A stretch of DNA of 64,000 nucleotides from Desulfonatronum sp. SC1 (GTDB lineage Bacteria; Desulfobacterota; Desulfovibrionia; Desulfovibrionales; Desulfonatronaceae): contig NZ_PZKN01000003.1 in the NCBI RefSeq assembly GCF_003046795.1, positions 62,001 to 126,000 on the forward strand, given 5' to 3'. The notes below the pieces were generated by a model, which made no database searches, was not told the DNA's origin, and was given only the letters and a program-made list of their open reading frames with translations. The position numbers and the translations under genes are program-made. The stretch's first letter is position 1. Each line of letters starts with the position of its first letter. Positions 49,358-58,671 of the stretch are shown here, piece after piece.

Positions 49358-51063
49358 ATCCCGCCCCGTCCCGGGGCGGGGCCGCGCAGGACTTGCGGGC
49401 CGGCGGTCTTGCGCCCAACGTGTCGTTAAACTGGGAACCCCTGCTCAAGGTGCTGGTTGCCGCGGCCATCGCCGTGCCCTTGCTGGTCTTCGTGCTGTAT
49501 CCCCTGGTGCATATCCTGGGGCGCAGCTTTCAGACCCCGGACGGGCTCGGCCTGGCCAACTACGCGGCGGTGATGGGCTCGCAACGCTTTTTGCGTCTGG
49601 TGTCCAACAGCTTCGCGGTGACCACGGTGACCACGGTGATCACCGTGGTTTTGGCCTACGGCTTCGCCTACGCGGTCCAGCGGACCCGAATGCCGCTGCG
49701 CAACCTGTTCCGGCTGATCGCCCTGGTGCCCCTGTTCGCTCCGTCCCTGGTCCAGGCCCAGGGTTTGGTCCTGCTGTTGGGCCGCAATGGATTGATCAAT
49801 CGCACCCTGGGCACGGACTTTTCCATTTACGGCTATTGGGGCATCGTGATTTCCAGCGTGCTTTACGTCTTTCCCTACGCGTTTCTGATCTTTTCCGCGG
49901 CCCTGGCCTTGGCGGACAACCGGCTCTACGAATCCTCGCGCATCCTGGGGGCCGGTCCGCTGCGCAACTTCTGGACCGTGACCCTGCCTTCCACCCGCTT
50001 CGCCCTGATCGCCTCCTCCTTCGTGGTCTTCACCCTGGTGATCACGGATTTCGGCAATCCCATGGTCGTGGGCGGGGACTACAGCGTTTTGGCCACGGAG
50101 GTCTACAACCAGGTTATCGGCCAGGCCAATTTCGAGCTGGGCACGGTCATCGGCATGGTGCTCCTGGCCCCGGTGGCCGTGGCCGTGGCCTTCGAGAAAT
50201 GGATCAACCGCCGGGGGTACGCCCAGATTTCCGAGGGCTCCCAGCCTTTGGACGTCCGGCCGGATCGACTCCGGGACGCTCTGTTCACCGGGTACGCGGT
50301 GCTGATCAGCCTGGCCATCCTGGCCGTGCTGGGCATCGTGATCTTCGCCAGCTTCACTCACCTCTGGCCCTACCGGATGGACTTCTCCCTGCGTCACTAC
50401 CGGTTCGACGTCCAGGGCGGCATCCAGCCGCTATGGAACAGCATCTCCATCGGGCTGATGGCCGCCGGGGTGGGCGTGCTGGCCACGGGACTGGCGGCCT
50501 ATGTCACGGAAAAATTTCGCACCGTGCTGGATTCGCCCCTGTATTTCCTGTGCATCGTCCCGGCCGCCGTACCGGGCATGGTCCTGGGGCTGGGCTACAT
50601 CCTGGCCTTCAACTCCCCGGGCAATCCCATCTATCCCCTCTACGGCACCTTGTTCCTGATAGCGATCTGCAACGTCTATTACTATCACGCCCAGGGCTTT
50701 CTGATCGCCTCCACCAGCATGAAGCAGATCAGCCACACCTTTGACGAGGCATCCTCCACCCTGGGGGCGACCTTTGCGCGGACCATGCGCAAGATCACCC
50801 TGCCATTGATGTGGCCGACCCTGGTGGGGGTGGCCGTGTTCTTCTTCATGCGCAGCATGGTCACACTCTCCGCGGTGATCTTCCTGGTCACCCCGTCCAC
50901 CCAGGTGGCCGCGGTCTCTGTGCTGCTCCTGGAAGACCGTGGCGCGATCAACCAGGCCGCGGCTTTTTCCGTGTGCATCATGGCCGTGGTCGTGGCCGCC
51001 CTGCTGGTAGCCCGGGCAGTCCTCACTGCTTTCGGATTTCGCCACATCTCGTTGATCCGCTGA
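49354..51063 (+). CDS. phnU: 2-Aminoethylphosphonate-type ABC transporter, double permease
   Basis: A 569-residue permease in which two permease domains are fused: spans cluster at about 30-290 and 320-560. Each half has its own EAA-like loop (ESSRILGAGPLRNFWTVTLP in the first, EASSTLGATFARTMRKITLP in the second). This doubled architecture is shared with Fe(III) and PhnU2-type importers. The overlap ATGA with phnT shows coupling. A dispersed repeat follows directly after the stop. Confidence 0.8.
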   Translation: MNPAPSRGGAAQDLRAGGLAPNVSLNWEPLLKVLVAAAIAVPLLVFVLYPLVHILGRSFQTPDGLGLANYAAVMGSQRFLRLVSNSFAVTTVTTVITVVLAYGFAYAVQRTRMPLRNLFRLIALVPLFAPSLVQAQGLVLLLGRNGLINRTLGTDFSIYGYWGIVISSVLYVFPYAFLIFSAALALADNRLYESSRILGAGPLRNFWTVTLPSTRFALIASSFVVFTLVITDFGNPMVVGGDYSVLATEVYNQVIGQANFELGTVIGMVLLAPVAVAVAFEKWINRRGYAQISEGSQPLDVRPDRLRDALFTGYAVLISLAILAVLGIVIFASFTHLWPYRMDFSLRHYRFDVQGGIQPLWNSISIGLMAAGVGVLATGLAAYVTEKFRTVLDSPLYFLCIVPAAVPGMVLGLGYILAFNSPGNPIYPLYGTLFLIAICNVYYYHAQGFLIASTSMKQISHTFDEASSTLGATFARTMRKITLPLMWPTLVGVAVFFFMRSMVTLSAVIFLVTPSTQVAAVSVLLLEDRGAINQAAAFSVCIMAVVVAALLVARAVLTAFGFRHISLIR

Positions 51064-51064
51064 A

Positions 51065-51175
51065 AGTCCGTTGAAATACTCCCAATTGCCGCATCACCGC
51101 AAAAGTCCAAACTCTCACGAATCAAGAAATACGCTTCGACCTTGCACTTGAGGTTTTGAACGGACTGCCGATAAA
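51065..51175. repeat. Dispersed intergenic repeat, copy 2 (first copy at 3355)
   Basis: Matches 3355-3486 over its whole length apart from a 14-base T-rich insert in the other copy. It starts AAGTCCGTTGAAA, ends GAACGGACTGCC and shares AATACGCTTCGACCTTG. It fills the gap between the importer operon and the convergent HAD gene. Confidence 0.75.
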
Positions 51176-51192
51176 GGATTTTCCGCGGATTG

Positions 51193-51912
51193 CTAATCCA
51201 GAAGCTCCAATAATCCGGTTATGTCCGGCAGGACGATGTCGGCCGAGCAGGCGAGCCGGGCCTTTGCGCTTGCGCCGCTCAGAACCCCGATGCGGGCTCC
51301 CAGGTTGGCGGACCGGGCCGATGTCATGTCGTGATCGCTGTCGCCGATCATGGCGACCTGTGCGGGCGGCAGGCTGACGGCGCGACAAAAGGCCAGGGCC
51401 ATGCCCGGGCCCGGCTTGGCTCCATGACCGCTGTCGTATCCAGCCACGAAATGCAGCATTCCCTCCAGACCGAAGCGGCGAACCGCGGCCCAGGCCGCGT
51501 CCTGACCGTCGTTGGTGGCCAGCCCCAGGAACATGCCGCACCGGGTCAACCTGGAGAACAACGCGGGCAGATCCGTAACCGGCACCGCATTGCGCGGCCC
51601 TTCCCGGGCGAACAGCAGGTCCAGATGCTGCCGGAGCAGATCCCGGCCCATGACCGCCCCCAAGCCGTGCCAGAGCCCGGCCAGTTCCCCGGAATGTCCG
51701 GCGGCGATGATCGAGTCGGCCTGAAAGGTTCCGCTGTCCGTATCGTAGCCGCCGACGGCGAGCAGTCGCGACGCCAAAGCCGGATCACCGCCAGCCGCCA
51801 TGGCCGCGGCGGCCTGCATGACCGGCCGCCATGAGGCATGGAAGTCGAACAGGGTGCCGTCCTTGTCGAAAAGCAGCCCGCGAATGTTGGAGAGGATGTT
51901 TGAATTTGGCAA
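51193..51912 (-). CDS. HAD family hydrolase (phosphoglycolate-phosphatase-like)
   Basis: A 239-residue phosphatase of HAD subfamily I. Motif I is LLFDKDGTLFDF (15-19 DKDGT), motif II LATND, and motif III/IV PPAQVAMIGDSDHDMTSARSAN. The cap is helical, between about 30 and 110. The start is probably the TTG at 51912, with GGAAGG six bases upstream. Small phosphorylated metabolites are the usual substrates. It is not a PhnX homologue (no Schiff-base lysine motif) even though it adjoins the phosphonate importer. Confidence 0.82.
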   Translation of the reverse strand: MPNSNILSNIRGLLFDKDGTLFDFHASWRPVMQAAAAMAAGGDPALASRLLAVGGYDTDSGTFQADSIIAAGHSGELAGLWHGLGAVMGRDLLRQHLDLLFAREGPRNAVPVTDLPALFSRLTRCGMFLGLATNDGQDAAWAAVRRFGLEGMLHFVAGYDSGHGAKPGPGMALAFCRAVSLPPAQVAMIGDSDHDMTSARSANLGARIGVLSGASAKARLACSADIVLPDITGLLELLD

Positions 51913-52049
51913 GGAATGCCTTCCGGATTTGGACGATGGTTCAGAACAACTTGCACATTGTCAGGCTCAGGCAAACGCGCTCATGGCGGGCGTTCGTTCC
52001 CGGAGTCCAGTTACTTGCTCGCCCTTACCAGACTTTTTTCAATACACCA

Positions 52050-52212
52050 TTATCGGTCCAGCATCTCCCGGACCTTGGCCAGCAGCTTCTTCATGGTGTG
52101 CGGTTTGGGGATAAAGTCGGCGGCTCCAGCCCGCAAGACCACGTGGGCTTGGCCCTTGGAGGAAAAAACGTTGGCAATCAGAACTTTGACCTTGGGGTTA
52201 AGGCGGAGCAGT
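52050..52212 (-). pseudogene. C-terminal remnant of a response-regulator receiver domain
   Basis: The minus strand reads LLRLNPKVKVLIANVFSSKG, then VLRAGAADFIPKPHTMKKLL and ends KVREMLDR. This is the second half of a CheY-like receiver, with the conserved lysine in FIPKP and the RaGA segment. There is no start codon and the phospho-acceptor half is missing. It is joined head to head with a different remnant at about 52212-52229. Confidence 0.65.
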
Positions 52213-52228
52213 TTTCGTGGACTGCTTC

Positions 52229-52520
52229 ACGGGGGGCTGGTCGGGTGATACGTGAACCAGGAGACCTGTTTACGTTCCAACGTGGAGAAGTGCTGATCCG
52301 CGAGGCCATGGATCCGGGTATGTCCTTCGTGGTGCCCCTAGCCGCGGCCATTGTGGAAAGCCGCGGCGGGATGCTGGTCCACGGCGCGATCATCGCCAGG
52401 GAATACGGCCTGCCCTGCGTCACGGGAGTTACCGAGGCGACGCGCAGGTTCAAGACCGGGGACATGCTCCTGGTGGACGGCTACAGGGGGATGGTGGTGT
52501 TTCACCGGAATGACAAATCT
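52229..52520 (+). pseudogene. C-terminal remnant of a PEP-utilising enzyme (PEP synthase / PPDK-like)
   Basis: The plus strand reads GRVIREPGDLFTFQRGEVLI, then MSFVVPLAAAIVESRGGMLVHGAIIAREYGLPCVTGV and GDMLLVDGYRGMVVF. This is the swivelling phosphohistidine domain (the HG of VHGAIIAREYG is the phosphorylated site). It lacks the nucleotide and PEP/pyruvate domains and runs without its own stop into the end of the convergent permease gene. Confidence 0.7.
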
Positions 52521-52533
52521 ATCGATGAAAAGC

Positions 52534-53724
52534 CTACTCCGCCCGCAGGGCCTGGATGGGATTCAGGGCCGCGGCCTGGCGGGCCGGGTAGTAGCCGAAG
52601 AAGATGCCTACGGCCGCGGAGACGCCGACACCCAGAAGCAGGGCTCCGTGGACCAGCTCGAACCGCCATTCGGAGTAATGGGCGATGCCGTACGACGCAC
52701 CCACGCCGATAATGATGCCCAGGATTCCGCCCACCAGGGAGAGCAGCACGGACTCGATCAGGAATTGCCACTGGATGTCCCGCTTCTGCGCGCCAAGGGC
52801 CCGGCGGATGCCGATCTCCCGGCGGCGTTCGCTGACCGAGACGAGCATGACGTTCATCACGCCCACTCCGCCCACGACCAGGGAGATGCTGCCAATGGCC
52901 CCCAAAAGCAGGGTGAACATCCGGGACTGGCGCTCCATGTGCTCGATGATCTGTTCCGGGCTGGTCACCCGAATCTGTTTGGGCCGGGGCTGTTCGGCAA
53001 AGTGGGCACGGGCTTCGGCCGTGGCTTGGCTGGCGGTAACCCCCGGCTCCAGCCTGGCCATGATCGTACGGATGGTGTTTTGCGGCGAGACGCGCAGGAC
53101 CGTTGTGATGGGCAGCATCAACCCTTCGCTGGCCTCGTAGGGTCGCATGGCGCCCATGGCCGCGGGACGCAGAATTCCGGCCACGGTCAGTTTGCGGTTG
53201 TCGAAATAGACGTGCTCCCCGATACCCAGGATCATGCCCTGCCCCTGCAACCGGTTGGCCAGATTGCCGCCGAGCACGGCATGGGACATGAGCACGTCCA
53301 GGTCCGAGATGAACCGGCCTTGATCCTTCTCCAGCTTGTTCATGTCGAAAAAGGATTCGGTCACGCCCAGAAGCGGGATGGAAACCCGCTGGCCCTCGCG
53401 ACGCAGCTCGCCAAAGGCCGAGACGTACGGGGCCACGGAGCGGATCGTGTCCAACCGCTCCGGCAAGGCCAGGGCTTCCTCCAGGCTGAATCCGGTCGGG
53501 GCGCTGCTCCGATCTCCCCGGCCCTGCTCAATCTGGATGGAGATGATGTCCGTGCCCATTTCCATGAACTGGCGCAGGGTTTCGCGCTGGGCCAGGGCTC
53601 CGGTGGAGACCAGGGCGATCACCGAGCCGATGCCGATGACGATGCCCAGCAGGGCCAGGATGGAGCGCTGCTTGGCGGCGATCAGGGATCGGGAGGCTTC
53701 CCGGAGGTTGGCCTTGAGCATCAT
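52534..53724 (-). CDS. MacB/FtsX-type ABC efflux permease
   Basis: A 396-residue inner-membrane protein. One N-terminal span (SILALLGIVIGIGSVIALV), a large periplasmic domain and three C-terminal spans (LLGAIGSISLVVGGVGVMNV, LLSLVGGILGIIIGVGASYG and a last one) give the FtsX/MacB topology. SERRREIGIRRALGAQ is the family-typical coupling segment. ATG 53724 overlaps the ATPase stop. With the ATPase, adaptor and TolC homologue it forms a mechanotransmission-type tripartite exporter; cargo is unknown. Confidence 0.88.
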   Translation of the reverse strand: MMLKANLREASRSLIAAKQRSILALLGIVIGIGSVIALVSTGALAQRETLRQFMEMGTDIISIQIEQGRGDRSSAPTGFSLEEALALPERLDTIRSVAPYVSAFGELRREGQRVSIPLLGVTESFFDMNKLEKDQGRFISDLDVLMSHAVLGGNLANRLQGQGMILGIGEHVYFDNRKLTVAGILRPAAMGAMRPYEASEGLMLPITTVLRVSPQNTIRTIMARLEPGVTASQATAEARAHFAEQPRPKQIRVTSPEQIIEHMERQSRMFTLLLGAIGSISLVVGGVGVMNVMLVSVSERRREIGIRRALGAQKRDIQWQFLIESVLLSLVGGILGIIIGVGASYGIAHYSEWRFELVHGALLLGVGVSAAVGIFFGYYPARQAAALNPIQALRAE

Positions 53725-54416
53725 GGCGTGGTCCTCGCCTGAGCCCCGTCCGCGATCACCCCGTCCTTCATCCGGACCACCCGTCGGCACTGGGCCGCGA
53801 TGAGCGGGTCGTGGGTGATCAGGATGGTGGTAATTCTCTGGGTGGCGTTGAGTTCCAGAAACAGGTTCATGATGTCCTGGCCCACCTGGGTGTCCAGGGC
53901 CCCGGTGGGTTCGTCGGCCAGGATGATGGACGGCGAACCGGCCAGGGCACGGGCAATGGCTACCCGTTGCTGCTGCCCCCCGGACAGCTCAGTGGGCTTG
54001 TGACCGGCCCGCTCGGCCATGCCCACTCGCTCCAGCATTTCCCGGGCAATCCGTCGCTGTTCCCGCTCAGCCATGCCCCGGTAGATCAAGGGCAGGCAGA
54101 CATTTTCCAAGGCCGTGAGTCGGCCCAGCAGATTGAACTGCTGAAAGACGAAGCCGATCTTCTGGTTGCGGATGGTCGACAGCTCTCGGTCTGACAGGGA
54201 AGAGGTTTCCCGGCCCTCCATCAGATAGCGGCCCGAAGTCGGCTGATCCAGAAAGCCGATCACGTTCATCAGGGTGGACTTGCCGCAACCGGACGTGCCC
54301 ATGATGGACACCAGTTCCCCGGCCCCCACCTCCAGATCCACCCCCTTGAGCACCTCAACTTGCACCGGCCCCAGGGTAAAGGACTTGCGAATGTTTTCCA
54401 GCTTGAACAGGGACAT
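53721..54416 (-). CDS. MacB/LolD-type ABC transporter ATPase
   Basis: A 231-residue ATPase partner of the permease. Walker A GTSGCGKST, Q-loop FQQFNLLGRLTALENV, signature ELSGGQQQRVAIARALA, Walker B IILADEPTGALD and H-loop ITHDPLIAAQCRR are all present. In E. coli MacB these two parts are one polypeptide; here they are separate and coupled by a 4-base overlap. It begins two bases after the adaptor stop. Confidence 0.9.
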   Translation of the reverse strand: MSLFKLENIRKSFTLGPVQVEVLKGVDLEVGAGELVSIMGTSGCGKSTLMNVIGFLDQPTSGRYLMEGRETSSLSDRELSTIRNQKIGFVFQQFNLLGRLTALENVCLPLIYRGMAEREQRRIAREMLERVGMAERAGHKPTELSGGQQQRVAIARALAGSPSIILADEPTGALDTQVGQDIMNLFLELNATQRITTILITHDPLIAAQCRRVVRMKDGVIADGAQARTTP

Positions 54417-54418
54417 GG

Positions 54419-56164
54419 TTACCAATCCACCAATCGATCTTCCACTTGCAGCCCGGAGAGAATTTCCACCGCGCTCAACGTGGTCATTCCGGTTTGGACT
54501 TCGCGTTCCTCGATCTGGTCGTTGTCCAGGAGCACCCGGACCAGGGTCTGACCGCGCTGGGTGCGGACGAGGCGCAGAGGGAGGAGCAGAGCGGCGGGGT
54601 TGTCGTGGACCAGGACCTCCAGGTCCGCGCTCATGCCCACGCGGATCACCTCTTCAGCCTCCGGATTCAGTTCCGGGATGGTGATCTGGACGTCGAAGGT
54701 CGGGGCTTGGTGTCCGCTGCCCCCGGTGGCCTGGGCTGAGATATGGGCCACCAGGCCGGACAGGGTCAGGCCGGGAAAGGCGTCGCCCCTGGCCGTGACC
54801 TTCTGGCCTACGGCGAGCTTGCCGATGTCCACCTCGTCCACCTTGGTCAGCACCCGCAGCCCGCTCAGGTCGCCCAGGGCCAGCAGGGCGGTTCCGGTCG
54901 TGACCCGCGCGCCCCGGTCCAGGGAGGTTTTCTTGTCCTCCTCCACCGTGGGCCGGACCACCACGCCGGACGCCGGAGCCAGTACCCGGGCCTGGGCCAT
55001 CTGATTTTCCAGCTCCGTAAGCCGCAGCTCGGCGTTGTCCAATTCCATGCGGGCGATCATCACGTTGTCCGGGTTGCCCTTGTCCCGGGTGGAGGCCAGG
55101 TCTTCCCGGCTGGCGATCAGATCCGTGGTCGAGGACTGGACCTGCTGTTTGGCGGTGTCCAACTCATTGGCCGGGATAAGCCCGCGGGAATAGAGCAGCT
55201 CACTTTCCTCCAGCTTGCGGCGGTCGGTCTCCAGCTTGTTCTCGGCCCGCTCCACGCTGCGCCGGGCCCGGGCCATTTCCTGGCCGTTGTCCCAGTCCCG
55301 CAGCTCGGCAAACTTTTGCGCGGCCTTGATCCGGCCCCCCCGGGCCTCGCGCAGCTTGACCTCCAACTCGGATACGTCCAGCACCAGCAACAGGTCGCCC
55401 TGGCGCACCCGTTGGCCGAAAATAAAATGGTTTTCCAGAATCCGGGCGTCAAAGGGCGCGGAGACCACGATCTCCTCCACGGGCTGGAGCCGACCGGACA
55501 GGGAAATCGTGGCCGTCAGAGGTTGGGTGCGCACCGTATGGATCTGGGGGGGCGGAGCATCGGAGACCGGCGCCGGGGCGGTCAGTCCGGATAGGGACTT
55601 GAGCGGGGTGAAACCCTGAAAGTAAACGACTCCCAGGCTGACGAAAAAAAGGATCACGCCCAGAGTAGCCAGAATGCGCACTACTTGGGCCCGCTTCAGT
55701 GTCTGGGTCAGGCGGGCGTTGGACTCTTCCAGGTCGGTGTAGGCCCTGGCGAGCTTGCGACTGTTTTCCCGCTCCTGCTCCTGCAGGGTCTTCAGGGCCG
55801 TGATGTCCGAAAAAACCAGAATTACGCCGCGGGCTTGGTCGTCCTCTTCGCCGCGCAGATAGGAGGAGGTCAAGGAGAGAGTCGCCCGTGCTCCTCCGGG
55901 GCGGATGAAGTCCACGGTTTCCTGGCGGCCCACGGCCTTTTCGAAAACCGCGTCCAGCACCACCTGGTTGAACTCGTCGTTGGCCTCGTCCATGCTCAGA
56001 AAGACCTCGGCAAAGGTCCTTCCGCGCACCCGGCTTCGATCCAGGTTCAGGATATCCGCGGCAGCCGGGTTGAACAGGGTTATCCGGCCTTGTAAATCCA
56101 GGGCCATCACCCCGTCGCGCATGTTTTCCAGAATATTTTGATGCAAATGGTCCGCGGGGTTCAT
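54419..56164 (-). CDS. PAS domain fused to a MacA/HlyD-type periplasmic adaptor
   Basis: A 581-residue membrane-fusion protein with an unusual cytoplasmic sensor. Residues 8-125 are a PAS domain (ILENMRDGVMALDLQGRITL, FNPAAADILNLDRSRVRGRT, VILVFSDITALKTLQEQERE). A coiled coil runs to about 160 and one membrane span follows at 161-183. The periplasmic part has the biotinyl-lipoyl halves (LSGRLQPVEEIVVSAPF and VLAPASGVVVRP), a long coiled-coil hairpin (about 255-375) that should reach TolC, and a beta-barrel domain. Ordinary MacA has only a short N-terminus. It could let a bound ligand or redox state gate export. Confidence 0.87.
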   Translation of the reverse strand: MNPADHLHQNILENMRDGVMALDLQGRITLFNPAAADILNLDRSRVRGRTFAEVFLSMDEANDEFNQVVLDAVFEKAVGRQETVDFIRPGGARATLSLTSSYLRGEEDDQARGVILVFSDITALKTLQEQERENSRKLARAYTDLEESNARLTQTLKRAQVVRILATLGVILFFVSLGVVYFQGFTPLKSLSGLTAPAPVSDAPPPQIHTVRTQPLTATISLSGRLQPVEEIVVSAPFDARILENHFIFGQRVRQGDLLLVLDVSELEVKLREARGGRIKAAQKFAELRDWDNGQEMARARRSVERAENKLETDRRKLEESELLYSRGLIPANELDTAKQQVQSSTTDLIASREDLASTRDKGNPDNVMIARMELDNAELRLTELENQMAQARVLAPASGVVVRPTVEEDKKTSLDRGARVTTGTALLALGDLSGLRVLTKVDEVDIGKLAVGQKVTARGDAFPGLTLSGLVAHISAQATGGSGHQAPTFDVQITIPELNPEAEEVIRVGMSADLEVLVHDNPAALLLPLRLVRTQRGQTLVRVLLDNDQIEEREVQTGMTTLSAVEILSGLQVEDRLVDW

Positions 56165-56181
56165 GACGGATCCTTTTCAGT

Positions 56182-57903
56182 TTAGCGGTCCAGCAACCAG
56201 ACGTTGCGTCCGAGGTACTGTTCTTCAAGATCGGCGCGCTCCGGGACAAAGGCGATGTCCCAGGTGTCCAGGGTCGTGGCCAGGAGGGCGTCCAGTTCGG
56301 TCAGGGAATTCTGGTAGTTGATGATGGAGTCGTTGAAGCTGTTGCGGGCGTTGCGCAGCCGGTCCTGCTCGGTGATGAAGTTGGTGTTGGACATCTGGCC
56401 CAATTGGTATTTCAGTTCGCTGAAGTGATAGGTCTGTTCGGACAGATCATAGGTGCGCCTGGCCAACTCGACCTGCTTCAGGCTGGATATCACGGCCAGC
56501 ACCCGCTGGCGCACGGATTTTTCCAGGTTCTCACGGGCCGTGATCAGGGCCATTTCCGCCCGGCGCAGGGCGATGCGCGCCGAAAGCAAGGGCTGCTCCC
56601 GGTCGTACTTGGGATCGCCGAATATGGGCAAGGGGATTTTCAGGGACACGCCGACCCGCCATTCATCCTCGCGGGAGCTCGGATCCGGGTGTCGATGGCG
56701 CCAGCCGTCGGAGTAGGCCCCTTCCAGATCCAGATCCCAGCGCCGCTGATTCAGGACGTCGTCCAGGTTCATCCGAGCCAGTTCCAGGGCGTTTTTGGCG
56801 GCCAGGTAGCTCTGGTTGCGTTCCAGGGCCAGCTCAAGACATTCCTCGTAAACCGGGGTTATGGTTCGCAGCTCGATGGGCTCGGTCAGGGCGATGGCCG
56901 AGCCGCTGTCCAGTTCCAGGCGGCGGACCAGATTCAACTGGGCATTGTCCAGCTCCTGCCGCGCGTTTTCCAGGTCCAGTTCCTTCTGGGCCAGGTCTGC
57001 CTCGGCCTGCAAGCTCTCGCTGGCCGCTCGCCGACCAGCGGCAATGAGGACTCTGGTATCCTCCAGATGCTTGCGGGCCTTGCCCAGAGAATCCTCGGCA
57101 AGTTCCAAGCGCTGCTTGGCTCGCATCATGGCCCGGTAATCCGAGATCACCCCGTTGATGGTGCCGATGAGCGTGTCCCGCAGGGCGCGGACGTTGTCTT
57201 CTTCCTGCATCGCGGCCCGGACCAGGGATGCGGTGTTGTACCGGGTTCCGCCGCCCTTGAGCAGGGGCTGTCGAAACCCCACGGCCCAGCCGGTCAAGCC
57301 GCTCTCCCGACTGCTGCGCCCATCGCTGTGAGTTCGGATTCCGGTGATGGTGTTGTCCCAGGCAAAAGACAGTTCCGCCCCGGTGGGTACCTTCTGGGTC
57401 ACGCTGGTGATGATCCCGGCGTTCACGGTCTCGGTCCGCGACCGTTCCGCTTCCGGGCCGTCCGCGACGAATTTGGTGGAGGAGCCGGCGACCGAGGCAT
57501 CGGTCCTGGGTGATATTTCCAGATTTGGCCAGAACTTGGACATGTCTTTTCCTAAGGAAAATTTTTGAAGCACCCGGCCCAGGTAGGCGCTCTCAATCTC
57601 CCGGTTCTGGCGCAGGGCCAGATGGATGGCCTCGGTCAGATTCAGTTCCAGAACTTCGGGCAAGCCGAGCTGAGCAGGCGACGGCAGGACGTATTGCGTG
57701 GCCCCGGAGAGATTGCCCGTCTCGTCTTGAATCTCGCCTTGCGAACCAGTTGCGGCCTGAAGCTGGGACCGCAACAAGTGCAAACCCGGATTCCGTTCCG
57801 CATCCCGTGTCAAATCCCGGGCCTTGGCCGACGAGGGCCAGAGTGCAAGGAACAGCAAGAGTGGCAGAAGCGCCCAATTCGCTCGACGAGAAAAATCTGG
57901 CAT
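56182..57903 (-). CDS. TolC family outer-membrane efflux protein
   Basis: A 573-residue outer-membrane factor with a signal peptide ending AKA|RD. Two homologous halves with long heptad-rich helices (LELNLTEAIHLALRQNREIE at the first, LELALERNQSYLAAKNALEL at the second) form the periplasmic tunnel of a trimer. The C-terminal part includes the NSFNDSIINYQNSLTELDALL segment common to the family. Located upstream of the adaptor on the same strand, with a 17-base gap. Confidence 0.88.
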   Translation of the reverse strand: MPDFSRRANWALLPLLLFLALWPSSAKARDLTRDAERNPGLHLLRSQLQAATGSQGEIQDETGNLSGATQYVLPSPAQLGLPEVLELNLTEAIHLALRQNREIESAYLGRVLQKFSLGKDMSKFWPNLEISPRTDASVAGSSTKFVADGPEAERSRTETVNAGIITSVTQKVPTGAELSFAWDNTITGIRTHSDGRSSRESGLTGWAVGFRQPLLKGGGTRYNTASLVRAAMQEEDNVRALRDTLIGTINGVISDYRAMMRAKQRLELAEDSLGKARKHLEDTRVLIAAGRRAASESLQAEADLAQKELDLENARQELDNAQLNLVRRLELDSGSAIALTEPIELRTITPVYEECLELALERNQSYLAAKNALELARMNLDDVLNQRRWDLDLEGAYSDGWRHRHPDPSSREDEWRVGVSLKIPLPIFGDPKYDREQPLLSARIALRRAEMALITARENLEKSVRQRVLAVISSLKQVELARRTYDLSEQTYHFSELKYQLGQMSNTNFITEQDRLRNARNSFNDSIINYQNSLTELDALLATTLDTWDIAFVPERADLEEQYLGRNVWLLDR

Positions 57904-57966
57904 GCACGAACCTGTTTCAGTCCAACTTCCTTAGCGGAGCCGTTGATATGGGGTGAAGCGGTCTGC

Positions 57967-58650
57967 TTACCTGCACGCGCCGATGGAGTCCAGAGCACAC
58001 ACCCTGCCATCCGTCCAGATGGCCTGGGACAGGTTCGCGCCGCGTAGATTGACATTGCCTAGGTCCGCGTCACGGAGATCCGCGCGGCGAAGGTCGGCGT
58101 CTTCCAGGTCAGCGCCGTAAAAGTTGGCTCGGCGCAATATGGCCAAGCCCAGCCTGGCCCGACGTAGATCAGCATTCTCGAGAACGGCCGAGATCAGCCA
58201 GGCTTCGCCCAGATTGGCCTCGCGCAGGTTGGCCCCGACCAGCATGGCTCTGTTCAGGCTTGCCGTGCGCAAGTCGGCTAGCCGCAAGCCGGCGTCGTTC
58301 AAAATCGCATCATTCAGACTCGCCCCGCGCAGATCGGCCTGGTTCAGTTTCGCGCCTTCCAGGTTGGCCTCCATCAACCTGGCCCCGCGCATATCGGCCC
58401 CGTCAATGTTGGCCCCGCGCAAATCCGCCCGGATCAGGTTAATCTGAAGCAGCGAGGCGGAAAGCAGGACAACGTCGGGCAGCTCGTAACCCTCCAGCTC
58501 GGCATGGTCCAGGTTGCACTGCTCGCATTGTCCGGTCTCCATCAGCCTCTCGAGATGTCGTACATCAAAAGCCCATCCAAGCCCGACCGAATACAGACCC
58601 AGCAACAGCCCCAGGCTGGCGGCCAGCAAAATTGCCCGTGCTCTTCCCAT
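57967..58650 (-). CDS. Exported pentapeptide-repeat protein
   Basis: A 227-residue protein with an N-terminal hydrophobic signal (ILLAASLGLLLGLYSVGLGWA) and then about 25 tandem A(D/N)LXX-type repeats (ADLRGANIDGADMRGARLME and onward), which build a right-handed quadrilateral beta-helix. CEQC at the mature N-terminus and a C-terminal pair CALDSIGAC could form disulfides. The ATG at 58650 has AAGGAG upstream. It sits between the nucleoside transporter and the efflux genes, probably in the same transcript; its role is unknown. Confidence 0.85.
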   Translation of the reverse strand: MGRARAILLAASLGLLLGLYSVGLGWAFDVRHLERLMETGQCEQCNLDHAELEGYELPDVVLLSASLLQINLIRADLRGANIDGADMRGARLMEANLEGAKLNQADLRGASLNDAILNDAGLRLADLRTASLNRAMLVGANLREANLGEAWLISAVLENADLRRARLGLAILRRANFYGADLEDADLRRADLRDADLGNVNLRGANLSQAIWTDGRVCALDSIGACR

Positions 58651-58671
58651 GACATTTCTCCTTCTCATGGA

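Noticed and set aside
51193-51912. HAD gene beside the phosphonate importer as a phosphonatase
   Set aside because: It lacks the cap-domain MGLxKxDH lysine motif of PhnX, which is present in the true phnX at 27338-28222.
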